From NCBI RefSeq assembly GCF_024763615.1, contig NC_077224.1:20367078-20431077 (forward strand): a stretch of 64,000 nt of DNA, read 5' to 3'. Positions 12,794 through 25,484 of the stretch are shown here, piece by piece (positions within the stretch are counted from its first letter, which is position 1; every line of letters starts with the position of its first letter). Below the pieces are notes generated by a model. It did no database searches, was not told the DNA's origin, and saw nothing but the letters and a program-made list of their open reading frames with translations. Source of the DNA: Phlebotomus papatasi. Its lineage: Eukaryota > Arthropoda > Insecta > Diptera > Psychodidae. Position numbers and translations under genes: made by a program.

Positions 12794-12963
12794 GGGGAAG
12801 GCTCTCAGGCTTCGCACACACTTCGGATTAGAACACTTTATATTTTTACGAGTGTTCTATATCTCTTTAATGAATCTGGCCTAGTTCCAAGAAATGTGTC
12901 ACTTAAGAATAGATATTAAATATGAGAGATATATGACGTGTGCGAAGCCTAAAAGCCTTCCTC
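12794..12963. mobile_element. TA/GGG-type foldback, GTGTGCGAAGCCT family (copy 1)
   Basis: TA-flanked ends ggggaaggctctcaggcttc then gcacacac, and gtgtgcgaagcctaaaagcc then ttcc. Copy 2 is at 16386; a lone end is near 49905. Confidence 0.75.
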
Positions 12964-13019
12964 TACACGTAAAATTTTTGGACGATACATCAAAGTAAAT
13001 TTTGATGATAAAAGGTTAT

Positions 13020-13260
13020 GGTGCTGGCACACCTTTTCAATTGAGTGAAATTCAATCGATTGAAATTTAACTTCTTATTTTTTCAAACTAAAATAAGATA
13101 TACTTGTCTCTTTCTGTCAAATGAAAATTGGAATTTCAATTTCAATTTCAATTTGCATTTGACAGAAAGGGACAGCTACACCTGATTTCAATTTGAAAGA
13201 GTAAGAGGTTAGAATTTCAATCGATTGAAATTCACTCAATTGAAAAGGTGTGCCAGCGCC
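13020..13260. mobile_element. Foldback MITE with GGYGCTGGCACACC ends
   Basis: Left ggtgctggcacaccttttca then attgagtgaa. Right, as reverse complement, ggcgctggcacaccttttca then attgagtgaa. The inner arms also pair (tcaatcgattgaaat, tttctgtcaaatg / catttgacagaaa). Confidence 0.8.
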
Positions 13261-15390
13261 ATTAGACTTCTTATTTGGCTTTCTCTAATTTACTAGAATT
13301 GAACTGTAAGATTTCTCGTAAGGTCTGCGTGGTCGACTGGGTTGGACCTACATCGTCTTTGAGTAATTTAAGAAAATTGGTCACGCTGATTGATTTTCCG
13401 GCGAAATCATCAAATTGTCTCGTGGCATGTTTGAAATTGAAATGTTTGAAATGCATTTTGGGCTTCAACTTCAATCAATTGGAAATACCACAGAGTAATA
13501 AACTGTGAAAAATCTGGTTAAATGAGAAAGGAAAATTATGTCACATTGTCATTAAGGTGCATTTCTCATACTAATTTCTCTAAGTAAACCTCTTGAGGAA
13601 ATTGTGCAACTCTGTTAGTGGTGCAAAAACCAATAGTTGCAGCAGTTTATTTTTTGTTTCTCAGGAAAATATTTCCCCAGCTGTTCCACTTTAAATCCTT
13701 AATCTGATTGAAAAAGAAGTCTTAAGATGAAAACAGTCACCGGATTGCAGTGAATTTCCGGATGAATTGCTAAACACGTGGCAACAAATACACTCAATAA
13801 AAGTCACTCCATGTGACATTTATTCACTCTATCCGTCCATAAATTTAATTGGCTCAGTTGGTACGTGAATAAATTGCAAAATGTTTGCAATATTCATGTT
13901 TTCTGGTCAAGAGAGAGTGTTTGGTGCGCTATTTTTTTACGATTACAGATTTCTCTTTCATTCCTGCCCGGGCAAAGAAAAAAAAGGGAACTGATAAGAA
14001 ATTCATGCAAAATGCACTTAACAATCAGATTGAGACATTTTCTCTTTGGCTTTTCCTCCTATTTCTTGGGTGCAAAAGCAAAACTTGTGAGACTCCGTTG
14101 CATAGGAAGTTTTCTTTGGACATTTCCCTTCTCATACTCGAGGACACTTTTTTTTGCCCCTCAGTCCTGTGTGTCCCACAAGGAAAAGTCAAGCATGGAG
14201 CAGATGGTGGAAAAAACACTTTACCTCTTCTTGAGATAAAATTTATTGCTGACATTGTTCCTAACATGGAAACTTTGGGGAAAGACTAGAGTCTTGGGGA
14301 ATTTTTTTTTCAATGTTGCCACCCTTCTTCATTTTAATCTCTCCACCAAGTTCTTCTGCCCTACAAAAAGAAAAAGCGAACAGAGAACACAAAATAGTGG
14401 ACAGTTGAATGTATGTTGCTAAGCTGAAGAGGGAAATATGTTGGATGAGAAAATGTGAAAATTAAATTTCCATATTCATTGCATTTGGCTAAAAGTAGAA
14501 AATTTCTTCCAAGAAAATGCGAAGGAAGGCAAAAGATTCACTGCCCAGGAGGAAGAAAATGTTTGAGAAGAGAAAATTTTTTCACTCAAAAAAAAAAAAA
14601 AGAAATAAATAAACGTAGGAAGAACAAAAGGACATGAAGCATTTAAATTTTTGCCAGAGGCTCCTAACCATCTTCAAGGCATAACACACGAAGAATATGG
14701 GAATATTCTTTTGGGGTAAATACAATTTTAATAATTGACGAAGGGTGAATGGCCACAAGAATGGGGGAGAACCCTAAAAATTTACCCATCCATGAGAAAT
14801 ATTGATCCCGATTGCGCTATATATACGGCCTAGAGGAACTTGGGGTAGGTGGATGGGGGTACGCTCGCCCCCAAAGAATGGGGATGACCTCGTGATCTGC
14901 CAGAGACGGCTCGGACGTGACTCAATGCTTCATGCCTGAGGAAGCAAAAAGCAGGCAACGTAGGAAAACTTATGGGGCTTCCCAGGAGGAAAACTTTATC
15001 TCAGATAAGTGTACACTACACTTTTCTTCTTCGGTTGTAATCCTACAAAAGTATTCAGTGCTCAAAGGTGTTGATATAGGGGATTAAGTTATTCTGAGAA
15101 TTAGTAACAATACCTACCTTGAGATATAACACTATCCTGCCGGATTAAAACATTATATTTGATACTAAAGATGTATTTGGTTAAATTAACGGTGAACCAC
15201 AAACCATATTATAGTTCTCATTGTTCTGATTTAATTTTTGTGACCCAAGTAGCAAAATTTGGTGATGAAAACGTAATTTTCACGTAATTAAAATGACTTG
15301 GGGTAGCCCTGAGTTAGAGGCACTATCTTACTTCAGTAATACGTTACTTCTACCGAAATTATTGTTATTGAAAATATAGCCTTACCCCGC
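13261..15390. other. Unique intronic DNA, partly GC-richer
   Basis: Overlapping frames of 124, 134 and 80 residues at 13865-14289 are open at once on both strands and lack domains, so I do not call a gene. Around 14815-14940 a tatatatac box precedes a GC-richer, non-repeated stretch that could be regulatory. Confidence 0.4.
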
Positions 15391-15397
15391 TAAGGCA

Positions 15398-15493
15398 ATA
15401 AGTACTTATTAAGTACTTAATAAGTACTTATTAAGTACTTAATAAGTACTTATTAAGTACTTAATAAGTACTTATTAAGTACTTAATAAGTAA
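15398..15493. repeat. Palindromic tandem repeat, AAGTACTTATT/AAGTACTTAAT
   Basis: A 22-bp unit (aagtacttattaagtactta plus at) repeats about four times. Each half is a near-inverse of the other, so the array can fold into many hairpins. Single aagtactta motifs recur at about 16075 and 16213. Confidence 0.85.
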
Positions 15494-15502
15494 TTAACTA
15501 CT

Positions 15503-16054
15503 ATGCTCGCCATTGTGAAGAGACCTCGACCTCGGGGCAAACCTAAGACAAGGCGACTTAATAAAATTCAAGATCTTGCCTTGGAGCGCCTTCGGACTGA
15601 ACCTGAACATCTTCCTGAAATAGCGGAAGATCGACAGGCGTGGGCTACTAAATTGAATGTCATGCACAGTAAAAAAAAAATTACAAAGATAATCATTGGT
15701 TTGCTTTTTTACCACGATTATTCTTGTAAAGTTACACAAATTATGTATTTCAACAAAACGTGTAATCTGAAAATGTGTAATTTAAATTTTATATAATTGT
15801 AAACCGTGTAATCAACTGGGGATGATTACACAGTTTTGTATATTTTCTTACATATTTCATGTAAAATTACACAGTTTTCAAACAAAAAGGTGACAAATTA
15901 CACAGTTTTCAGGAAAAATGTGTACAAATTACACAAATGTGTATTAGTACACACGATTACATGTTTAATGTAAAATTTACAATCAAAATCATGGTAAAGC
16001 AGCCAAAAATTTTTTACTGTGTGGGCCCGCGACCCTAATAGGGATAAACGGTAG
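15503..16054 (+). pseudogene. 5'-truncated LINE retrotransposon tail, interrupted by a MITE
   Basis: A frame from 15503 encodes VKRPRPRGKPKTRRLNKIQD and, after a short gap, LPEIAEDRQAWATKL. This resembles the extreme C-terminus of LINE reverse-transcriptase proteins (basic RGxPKTRW-like block, then a DRxxW motif). At 15664 it is cut by the element 15665-16021. After it, the frame may resume as WARDPNRDKR and stop at 16052-16054, followed by a short atgatgatgatg tail typical of non-LTR 3' ends. No reverse-transcriptase or endonuclease domain is present. The family (RTE-like or other) is not determined. It lies inside the AAGTACTT repeat neighbourhood, consistent with a truncated insertion there. 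Confidence 0.55.
15665..16021. mobile_element. TIR MITE with CACAGTAAAA ends inside the LINE tail
   Basis: Ends cacagtaaaaaaaaaattac and, as reverse complement, cacagtaaaaaatttttggc; inner match tttaccacgattattcttgt / tttaccatgattttgattgt. The interior is rich in ttacacagtttt. No clear target duplication beyond a possible TG. Confidence 0.7.
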
Positions 16055-16385
16055 AATATTATGATGATGATGATAAGTACTTAACTTATTGACTTAAATG
16101 AAACGATTTGTAGAATGAAATAGTAGGTGAGATTATTAAAAATCTCACCTAATACACTTCAGCGCATTGTAGCGAATAGTGAAAGTGATACGGCATGTCT
16201 CAGCCTTAACACTAAGTACTTAATTTAGGCCTTTTGACTAATCACTTTTTAAGTATTAAAGAGTTATAAAATATTTTTTTATTATCTAATACTTGTTTTA
16301 CTTCTGAAGAGAAAAATACCTTCATACACTGATCTCTTTGTCAATCAATACGTTATTCTAAGCACTGTTCAACCGGACGCACGTA

Positions 16386-16532
16386 GAGGAAGGTTTTCAA
16401 GCCTCGCGCACACTTAGGCTTCAAACACTTTGTATTTTTCCGTATTTCTTTAATGAACCTTACCATTTTTTTCATGGAGATTCATTAAGGTGTTCGAAGC
16501 CAGAGTGTGTGCGAAGCCTGAAAACCTTCCCC
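16386..16532. mobile_element. TA/GGG-type foldback, GTGTGCGAAGCCT family (copy 2)
   Basis: TA-flanked gaggaaggttttcaagcctc at the left and gtgtgcgaagcctgaaaacc then ttcccc at the right. The interior tttctttaatgaa is shared with the copy at 12794. Confidence 0.75.
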
Positions 16533-17073
16533 TACACTCTGCTTGACAGCTTTAGCTGTTACCGTATGAGCTCCTGAAATCTTTTTATAGAAATTATAAA
16601 TATGTCCGGAACAGGAAAATCATTAGGATGATAGGTTGAAAAGGAATAATGAAGATTTGGTAAAGTTAGACTTGCGAAACACGAGTTTATGAGGCTGAAG
16701 GGAAGTTTGATCAGAGTTTGATACTCTTTGGGGCACTTTACACTCCCAGACTATACTTTATTTACTTTACTTTACTTACTTATTATGGACTTATTTTATG
16801 CACTTGAACAAAGCACATATTTAAGATCATGGGCCATGCTTTTAATTTGGACATTGCGCTATTAAAGGCTTATCTTTTCAGTATTATTCTTAGGATAATA
16901 CTATCGTTAGCAAAACGTAAGTTTTTTATAATTGTGGCTACTACGTTATTTTTCACTCGGTAGGTGGTGCAATTCTATTATTTTTTGGGTGGAAAAACTT
17001 ACCAGATGCTAATTTTTATTGTTATAATTACATCATTATAATGCGAAGGCTGTTTCTTTGAAAATATGACGTA

Positions 17074-17288
17074 GAAAAGACCGGAGTAGAATTAGCCACC
17101 AAATGATTTTTTTCATTGAGTATAATTTATACAAAAAATGCTTGTATGAGGCTGGTATATATTTCAATGAATAGAAAGGGACATGTATATTTAGAATAAA
17201 TAGTGGATTCCTTAATATTCCTTCGTAGGCAAACTATAAGATATCACTATCTAATACTATACGTGGCTAATTCTGCCCCGGTCTCCCC
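17074..17288. mobile_element. TA/GGG-type foldback, AATTAGCC family (copy 1)
   Basis: Left gaaaagaccggagtagaatt then agcc; right ggctaattctgccccggtct then cccc. Related in inverted order to the element at 27731. Confidence 0.65.
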
Positions 17289-17291
17289 TAC

Positions 17292-19129
17292 CGGTGTCCT
17301 AAACTATGACCAGACGGCAAAAATATTTTTGGTCGAATTCAAATTAGTAATTTTTTTAAATGACTTACCAATTTTAATTTCTGCTGATCATTTTTTCCAA
17401 AACACCGCCCAATCTGCTGTAGCTCTATAAAAAAAATGTTATACTGACTTCGTTTTGCTACTTGGGAATACACTCATAACCTGTATGATGTATAACCGAA
17501 CTTGGGCCTCAAAAATTGGTTGGAATGAATTTGATTGTTAACCACTATCTATCAAGGATTAAGGATTTGCTTAAAAATTTTCTCTAAAAAATATATATCC
17601 ACATTTTTTCTATTTAAAAATATCCTTTACGTCGCTCATTTGATATCACAGTGGCACAACTCCATCTAGAAGTATTCTGTCGTAGGAAAATTTATTTTTC
17701 TCCCCTTTTCATTGCTTTTTACTGACAAAAGACAAATTTTAGAAACTTTAGAACTGAGTCCCTGTAATATCAAATGAGCGATGTCTCTTTTAAGTCATAA
17801 AACAAGGCCAATGAACTTCTCAAGAAAGTTATCAAATTCTACAGTTGGAAGATACATTTTCACGTCCATCCTTAGTCAAGTTCTACCTTCAACAAAGCCT
17901 CCCCTAAGTCCTTCACTATATAAGGAATTTGCATAAAATCATCGTGAATCCCCAATAGAAACCCCTCAGGATTGTACATCATATAAACCAACAAAACCCT
18001 CCTTGGCATCCAAGCAAAACTTCTGTGACTGAATTTCCTGTCTCCCTTCGGAAAATGCTTTCCAAGAAAATTTTAATAACTTCCCCACATCCCCCAAAAG
18101 AGATTTCTGATTTGTGTCCCAAAAACTTGTGTATCACTTGGCTTGAAGATGAAACAAGTATTTTTGAGGAATTTCCAATTGAACAATCAACAACACCACA
18201 CAGTAAGACTTCCAAGGGGCGATGATGTGGAAACATCTAAGGAGAAGTATGTTGCAGAAAAGGGGATTCCAGAGGAATTTCTCATCCAAATACCATCCTC
18301 CTTGAGGGTGTTTAATGACTCAGAACTCGACATAACATTGATTTGGCTTAGTTGTTCCCCAGTGGAAAAAGGACCTATAAAATATCCTAGAGGCTCATTG
18401 AGTCAGATTTGTGGGAAGAATTTGGTAATAATTTTTGCATCTTCTGGAGTTGTTTTTGGGGGTTTATATGGGAGATAGTTCATTTGGAATGAAAATAGCT
18501 GGAAAACTACATTATTGTTGTGCTCTGGTATAATGAAAATTCAATTGATAAACTTTACTCATATAAATACCAAACAAATTCATGGTATTTCCCCAATGAA
18601 TTTGGAAGGTTTATTGGATAGAGTCTGTCATGAAGGATGATTTCAGAAATTGCTCAAATTCACGATGATCTCGTTTACATATATTGCTATTTACCCCTAT
18701 GCAGTACAAGTTGAGAAACTTTCAAAATGAAGTATTATACAGCAATTGAAGTTCTCGATGGGTCCTCTGAAATCCTATATGCTCTATCCGATGTCAGTTG
18801 TAATTTCTAATCTAGATTGACTCTGATTTAATTAGTAGGTAGTCCTCAAAATCCAATTGAATCAGATGCCCAATTATTGAGTCTCACCTTTGCCATCTAA
18901 CTTTTACGACGACGGTTTCTGTGCTTAGAAGCGTGTGAATTGCCCAATCCCAATAGTACATAAATAGATTTGTTGTGGCCACAGACAGCTAAGAAAATGA
19001 CTGAATAATTGAAGAAGTGTTACACAGTTTCCTCATTCAGTCGCCCAACAATTATACACCCCCAACAATCTACCACTTTCCTACAATTGGATTCCCCTTT
19101 TGGATTATACAATTGGATTTTATACATTT
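17292..19129. other. Unique intronic DNA
   Basis: No repeat family recognised. Overlapping opposite-strand frames near 17979-18478 show no domain and are treated as chance. Confidence 0.4.
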
Positions 19130-20767
19130 TTAACCCATTAAGACAAAGTCCAGGAACTGCCTTTTTTTTAAGAAAAAGCCATAATACAATGCAAAATATT
19201 TAGCACATGCCAGTACTAAATTAATTTTAAGACGACAATTCATCATTATATTAGTATTCTAATCCTTAACAGATTCCTGCTTTTCAATAAAGAACAAAAG
19301 ACCAAAGTAGTCAGTTACTGGGTGTACTAAATATGAGACATGTTCTAAAATGTAGCTTTTTAACAATTGTTTTAAGTACCACGAATTTAAATTTTCATGG
19401 TAATTCTTAGAAATAAAAGTAATGTAAAGTAATGGATGTACATTGTACAATTTTGTAAAAAACAAAGAAATGTACACATACCTGTACTAAACAAACCATT
19501 GAGACATGAATTTTTGGCATACTTTTTCTTATGTTTAAATATCAATAACAAATTTCTAAATGTGTAAAATAGTATACTTTATAGTTTACTAAATAGTTTA
19601 CTTTCTTGAAACGTTCAAGAAAAAAAAGATTTAAACTGATATTTAGACTGTACGGACTGTACTAAATTTCAGGCATGTGCTAAGATTTAGAAAAGACTTT
19701 TAGTAATTTTATTCAACAACTGTATATATCAATTTTTGAGAAAATTTATTAGAAAAGCAATGGAAAGTAATGCATACATAGCATTGTAAAAAATGAAAAA
19801 TTACTACACATGGCTGTACTAAATTAAACCTTGAGGCAGATATTTTTGTTACTCTTTTTTACTGATCAAATATCATTGACAGAAATTTTAAAAGTGTAAA
19901 ATTGTATATACTTCTTGAAGCATGTAGAAAAAGGAAGTATTGAGATAAACTGATATTTAAGCTGTACTAAATATCAGGCATGTGCTAAAGTCCAAAAAAG
20001 ATTCTGTAGCTAAAAATTCTTGAATTCTTCTTTAGCTTTTCACCATTTTGAGTAACAAAGACTATGAGAAACGACTCATGAAATACAATGTACTAAAATA
20101 ATGTGTACTTTTGTACACATGGCTATACTAAGTCAGCTACTTGAGAAAGAAATTCACCACTCCTTATTCAATTTCGGTTCCGTTCTAGTGAGTTAAATTG
20201 ACAAGTAATTTTCAAATAATCAGATTTGTAAATTTTATGTAAGAACTGTCTTCTTCAACATTTTGTATTTTCTACTATTTCAGTATAAAATACTAAGGAT
20301 TTAGTACAAAGGGCTGTACTTACAGTTCCTTTCTAATTAGTTAAATATTATTGAGTAACCACTTCAGTATAATATAAAAAGTATATCATAAGCTCTGTTT
20401 GTTGCTTTCCAATAAGCAAAAAATAATGACAATGTGTACTAATTTTCAGTCATGTTCTAAAATTCAGAAAAATTGCGTTTATGGTCTTCTTCTCTCTATT
20501 ATGCATAATTATTTCTATAGAGAAAGCGAAGAATGAAAACGGATATATTACAATGCACTCAGGCATAATTAAAACAATTAGTACACATGGCTGTACTAAA
20601 GCAAATTTTGAGACAGAAATTTCTAATTCTTTGTCGAGAAATTAAAACACAGCCTTTCTTATCAATTGAAAAAAAAACAATGACAATAAGTTATCACTTA
20701 TCAATTGATCTAATTATAAAACATGTTCTAAAATTTAAATGAAAAACACTATGACTCTGATGGGTTA
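19130..20767. mobile_element. Possible TTAA-ended element enclosing the array
   Basis: Ends ttaacccattaagac and, as reverse complement, ttaacccatcagagtc. They resemble the ends of the shorter TTAACCC elements at 22763 and 39966, but only about nine bases match exactly. Confidence 0.3.
19190..20730. repeat. Diverged tandem array, period about 300 bp, with alternating TAGTACA motifs
   Basis: Two motif types alternate every 120-170 bp. Type I is like gtacacatggctgtactaaa (near 19200, 19475, 19808, 20120, 20580). Type II is like gtactaaatatcaggcatgt then gctaaa (near 19325, 19657, 19967, 20440). Spacers are AT-rich and also share short blocks such as cttgaggcagaaattt. Confidence 0.7.
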
Positions 20768-22130
20768 ATTGTATTTCTGTTTCCAACTTATTCTTCTCAA
20801 TGACTTCCAAATTGCTCTGTTACTCAAATTTGACTATTTCCTCAGGTCTTCCACACTTAAGAAGTACAAGTATTCGCTTAATCTAACTGAAACCAAAACA
20901 CTTTGTGGTCTCAGCATGATTCACATACACGTTAAATTCCACCGCAAAACTTTCCCTGGGTTAAATCATCAAGTTTACAGAGAAAATTTTCACTTTAGCA
21001 AAATTTCACATTTAGTGCCAATTTTCCAAATAACTCATCAAATTACCCCACAATTGTGGATCATTTCAGATGACACTGACTGAGTCTGTGAGTAGCAATT
21101 TTCTGCAGCAAAATTCCAACAAAAGTTCCTGCAGCAAACTTAACCAATGTCTTTTGTCTATCTTTTATGGGTTTTCTGGATGGGCCGAGAAGCCACATTT
21201 ATACACTGAAACACATTTTAAAGTCTTTCCACTTTCTGGTATGTTTGGGGTGGTGAGTGGGTGGTGGTTTGGGGGGTGGTAGAAGGTGGTGAAACCACGT
21301 GAAATGTGGTCTGATGAACCGAATATCTTCCTTCACTTCCTGATGGTGTCTCTCTGCCAAGACAGACATGGGAAAATCTCCATGTCTGGTTGGGAAAACT
21401 AATCGTATGGAATATGTATAGAAGAGGGTGTGAAGGGATGTCTCACAGGGATATAGAGGACTTATCGTAAGTGAAGAAATCTTAGTTGTAAAATGATTCA
21501 CCAAGAGAGAGAGAAAGAGAGAAAGAGGGAAGAGGGAGGCTTTTGCCTTAAGAAGATACCTTCAATCTCAACTAGTTGAACTTTTGGGGAAGAATTTTGT
21601 GCATCTCCTTAAATTGATGAGAAGCTTAAGGTGCAATCAAAGTTCATCATTTTGCAATAGGACACCATTCTCATGTGATAAATATCTCTATGCACTGCCA
21701 AGTAACTCAAGTGAGTGATAAATTGGTGAATGTGAGTGTTATTGGGTGATTTTGCACGACACTATTACATCCAATGATGCTTCCAACTAATGATGAAAAC
21801 CTACACCTATTCACATGGCATCTAAATAATAACTATATAAAATAAGCCAATTAAAATTTCCCACGGCTAAAATGTCAACGGAATTATTTGCAACATTAGA
21901 AATCCTACCACAATAATGCCTCATTTTTCGCGTTAACTAGAAGCTTTTATTGCAAAAATTACATTTTTAATCTAATTATCTTTGAAATGGCAAAGTGGCG
22001 CAGACTTTGTGGAATGCTCGATCTCGTAACTTAGAAACGAAAGTCTGTACGTGAGAAAACATCGTTAGAAAACAGACTATCCAAAAAAACCGGTTATTAA
22101 TCAATATTAACAGGTATATTACCGATTCAT
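20768..22130. other. Unique DNA with a G-rich and a GA-rich stretch
   Basis: At 21246-21290 the + strand has closely spaced G runs (ggggtggtgagtgggtggtg, then ggggggtgg), and at 21507-21540 an almost pure purine (GA) run. No gene. Confidence 0.55.
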
Positions 22131-22358
22131 TACCCTTTAGTACAAATGGCTGTACTAAAACCAAACAAAACCTTGAGATAGAACTAATTGTAACTCCTCT
22201 TCATACAGTATACTTTATTTCTTCTTGAAATATTTCAAAACATAAGAAAATCTTTATTTCAATTAATATTTAGACCGTACTAAATATCAGGCATGTGCTA
22301 AAAATTGAGAATATTCCGTAGCTAGTGTTTTTCAATTCTACAGTAGATAGATAGGTTG

Positions 22359-22389
<31 letters not shown>

Positions 22390-22590
22390 GATAGGTAGAT
22401 AGGTTTAGTACACATGGCTGTACTAATCACTAATCCAAAAATTGACAATTCCCTTTTTAATTGGTTAAATGACAATGAAAAACCTTTGAAGAACAGAAAA
22501 AAATATATTTTATTCATACTTGTTATTTTTGAATGAACAATAAATAATAATGATGAAGTAGGATCAGTACTAAATCTCAGACAGCTTTTT
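22130..22590. repeat. Second TAGTACA array with a GATA microsatellite
   Basis: Type I motifs at about 22138 and 22404 (tttagtacacatggctgtac) alternate with type II at about 22277 and 22568. A (GATA)n tract occupies about 22343-22402. Confidence 0.75.
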
Positions 22591-22762
22591 AAACGTTAGA
22601 AATTCTGACCTGAAAAGCCTAGTCTAAAGATCTAGAACACTGAGATCAATGCTCCTCCTTCCATGACTTTTCCAAGACTGCCCCCTTCTTCACACTAACG
22701 CTCTCAAATGTATTTGGGATTTATAGGGCTTTTAAATGAATTCAGACTGACCCCAATTGGTT

Positions 22763-22909
22763 TTAACCCTCTAAGGACAATTGGGTCACCGGTGACCCAA
22801 AAATGAAATTTTTCCTACGGTCTTCTAAAGTTGCGTTTTGCTTTAAAAAATCAGAAAAAGTGATTTTTTCTGACCCTCGATTGTGACTCTCTCGTCCTTA
22901 AAGGGTTAA
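22763..22909. mobile_element. TTAACCC-ended MITE (short copy)
   Basis: Left ttaaccctctaaggacaatt then gggtcaccggtgaccc; right (reverse complement) ttaaccctttaaggacgaga. TTAA at both outer ends suggests a piggyBac-like target preference. Confidence 0.65.
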
Positions 22910-23259
22910 AACTGATCATCCAAAACATTTTTCACTTTCCGATTTTTTCATTTCCGATTTAATATAGATTTCACACATAAATAATAAATACATAATTGTT
23001 AAAATCAGTTAGAAGAAAGCGCGCCACCTTCGGACGACTGAAAGCTTCGGATAGTTCAATTTTCTGTCTATGTTCCTTATGGATTTCACCCATTGCTCTT
23101 TTCTGAAAATTTGAGGCATTGGACTAGCTATTAAAATATAATATAATAATGGGCCAAATTTATTTATAACACATTGAAAAAAAGTGATTTGTGCGAATGA
23201 ACGTATTCCTCTTAAGTTTTTTAATGTTTGATCCAAAAAATAACAATTTACCTATTATT

Positions 23260-23860
23260 AATCTGTAATGGTCCCAATCGGTGTATTAAAGATCTCCTAA
23301 AGCCCTCTTAGCCTTTTATCTTAAGGAAAATACAATTCACCATACATTACCGGTTCAAGACGGGTGCATAACCGATTGGAATCGATTAAAATTGTACGGG
23401 ATTTACAAGTGGTTTCAGACTAACCCCAATCACTTAAAATTCATCACCCGAAAAGTCTTTTAGCCCTTTTGTCTAAAATAAATAAGAATAGACCATTTCA
23501 TACTGATTAAATATGGATCGGTTTGTAATCGGTTAAAACCGGTTCAAAATTTGTTCAGAATTTGTAGCTCTTTCGAGTGAATGGTTCCCTAATGGTTTCA
23601 AATTTATCAAAAACGGTTTGTCTATCATTTTCATGTACGATCTTTAAAAAATTGCCCATTCTAAACCGGTATATAACCGATTAGATCCGGTCCAAGTTTT
23701 GTTCGGTACACATATGCCTTTAGTACTAATTCCAAATAACTCCTATCAATTTAAAAATAAGATCTCAAAATCTGGTTTGTTCAGGGTTCATATACCTTTC
23801 AATTGAATTGTCCCAATGCGGTCCCAATCGGTTAAAAGATCAGCTCCCCGGGACCGGAGC
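23260..23860. repeat. Degenerate repeats with CCGATT / ACCGGTT blocks
   Basis: Blocks like aatcggttaaaaccggttca recur near 23275, 23345, 23420, 23520, 23665 and 23820 at roughly 100-150 bp. Similar blocks occur near 33015 and 34485. Confidence 0.4.
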
Positions 23861-23869
23861 CCTTTTAAC

Positions 23870-25130
23870 GCTCGATCTTGAAGAAACCCTCACTGGTCTA
23901 AAGAATAACCGTTCTTTTCCATAATATCTAATATGTCAAAAAATAAGTGGATTATAAATATTCCTCTCTCTTCCGAGTTGGAGCAGTAAAATTCTGCCTC
24001 ATTATTTTTTCATACAGCAAATCATAAACAATAAAATAAAAAATAAAAGACTCTAATGACTATATTTCACTCTCGGGCGTCTCAACCCCCTTTTTTTTAC
24101 AAAAAAAAACTTCTGCAAGATTCATTAAAAGAAAAAAACACCTCTCAATTACACACTCAACTCCCTCAACTTCTTTGTTGCCGGTGGGAAAATCTCCTTG
24201 ACTCAGTATTATTCAATTTATTGTGCGATTGTCTCAATATTTCCCTGAGATAGTGTGCTCTTGATTGAAAAAACTCAAGCCAGTGGGAAGAATATGGAAA
24301 TTCGACTGAAAAGTTGTGGGAACTCTGGCATTATGGAAATGACTAATTTATGTCTTATGGTGAAACTTTAACTGTTTTCAATCGCCACCGTATAATTTCT
24401 CTTTTGACACCAAATTTTCTGATAAGTTTTATGGGAAGTGAGAGAAGGAAAAGTTACTCATAGCCCAGACCCTTAAACAGTCAAAAGAGTACAGGAAGTT
24501 GCTCGAGGAAATGAAGCAGAGGAAACTAGTAGAAAAGAATTTTCAATTATAGTTGAATCTTAAAGAGACGTTTAAAATAATTTTCCGATTACCTACTGCT
24601 TAATGTTAGGGCATTGAAGTTTGAAATAATGACTATATGAGATTTAAATTCAAAAGTTATTTTAAAGCACTTTGAAAGTTAAATAGCTCAGCGGTTGATT
24701 TTGGTAAAGGAAATGGTTGAAAGGGATTTGGAATTTGGATGTAAAATCTATTTTTAAAAATCAATTGATTTCCGAAGTGAGCACAAACACTTGAAAAGAA
24801 ACTTATTTCTTGATACAAAAATAAGAGCTCAAATTCGAGTAAGAGAAGTGATCTTAATTTAAAATCAGCAATTCAAATCAAATTTCAATAGCGACGTGTA
24901 CTAAGATATTTTGACTTAGGTTTTAATATAATTCGTATTTGAATTAAACCATATTAATAAATTAAAGTATTGGAAAAACTCAGAACACGTAGCAAGGAAA
25001 CTCTGTACATACCTTATTGACAACATATAATCAGTGGTTTTCAACTATTCATCGCCAGAGGGTCTTTTATCGTAAAGATTTATGAAACGATCAAATTTTG
25101 ACGGCTCCAGAAATCGAAGGGAAAAACGGC
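23870..25130. other. Unique AT-rich intronic DNA, nothing recognised
   Basis: No inverted repeats or coding signals seen. Confidence 0.45.
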
Positions 25131-25142
25131 CCATACGGGGTA

Positions 25143-25325
25143 GTGCTTTATCCACATACAATCAAATTTTAAGTTCCACAAAATATTTTGTTCCAATCAT
25201 GTTCTCTGATTGGCTAGAGTTTTAAAATTTTCAAAGCATTCAAAGTTTCAGCCAATCAGAGAGCGTGATTAAACTGAAATATTTTATAGGATTAAATATT
25301 TGATTCTATGTGGATAGTGCTTAAA
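25143..25325. mobile_element. Foldback MITE with TATCCACATA ends
   Basis: Left tagtgctttatccacataca then atcaaattt. Right, as reverse complement, aagcactatccacatagaat then caaatattt. Inner arms tctgattggct / agccaatcaga. A related diverged piece lies at about 46866-46990. Confidence 0.65.
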
Positions 25326-25484
25326 CTAAAAATATTTTCTATTCGTTCAGAATTATGAAAATTATCTACTGAATCCCTAAAATTTCTTCAGATGGTTGTC
25401 AAATTTCCTAACCGTAATTCAAATGTAAATAATCTCGCTGAAAAAACGCTTTTTAAGTCACAGGTCCATCTGATACTCAACTCC

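Noticed and set aside
13865..14289. Two long overlapping + frames (124 and 134 residues) and a - frame.
   Set aside because: Open in several frames and strands at once, no domain, no splice context; best explained by a stop-poor unique stretch.
15400..15493. Possible CRISPR-like array.
   Set aside because: Repeats are contiguous with no spacers and the genome is eukaryotic; it is a simple palindromic tandem repeat.
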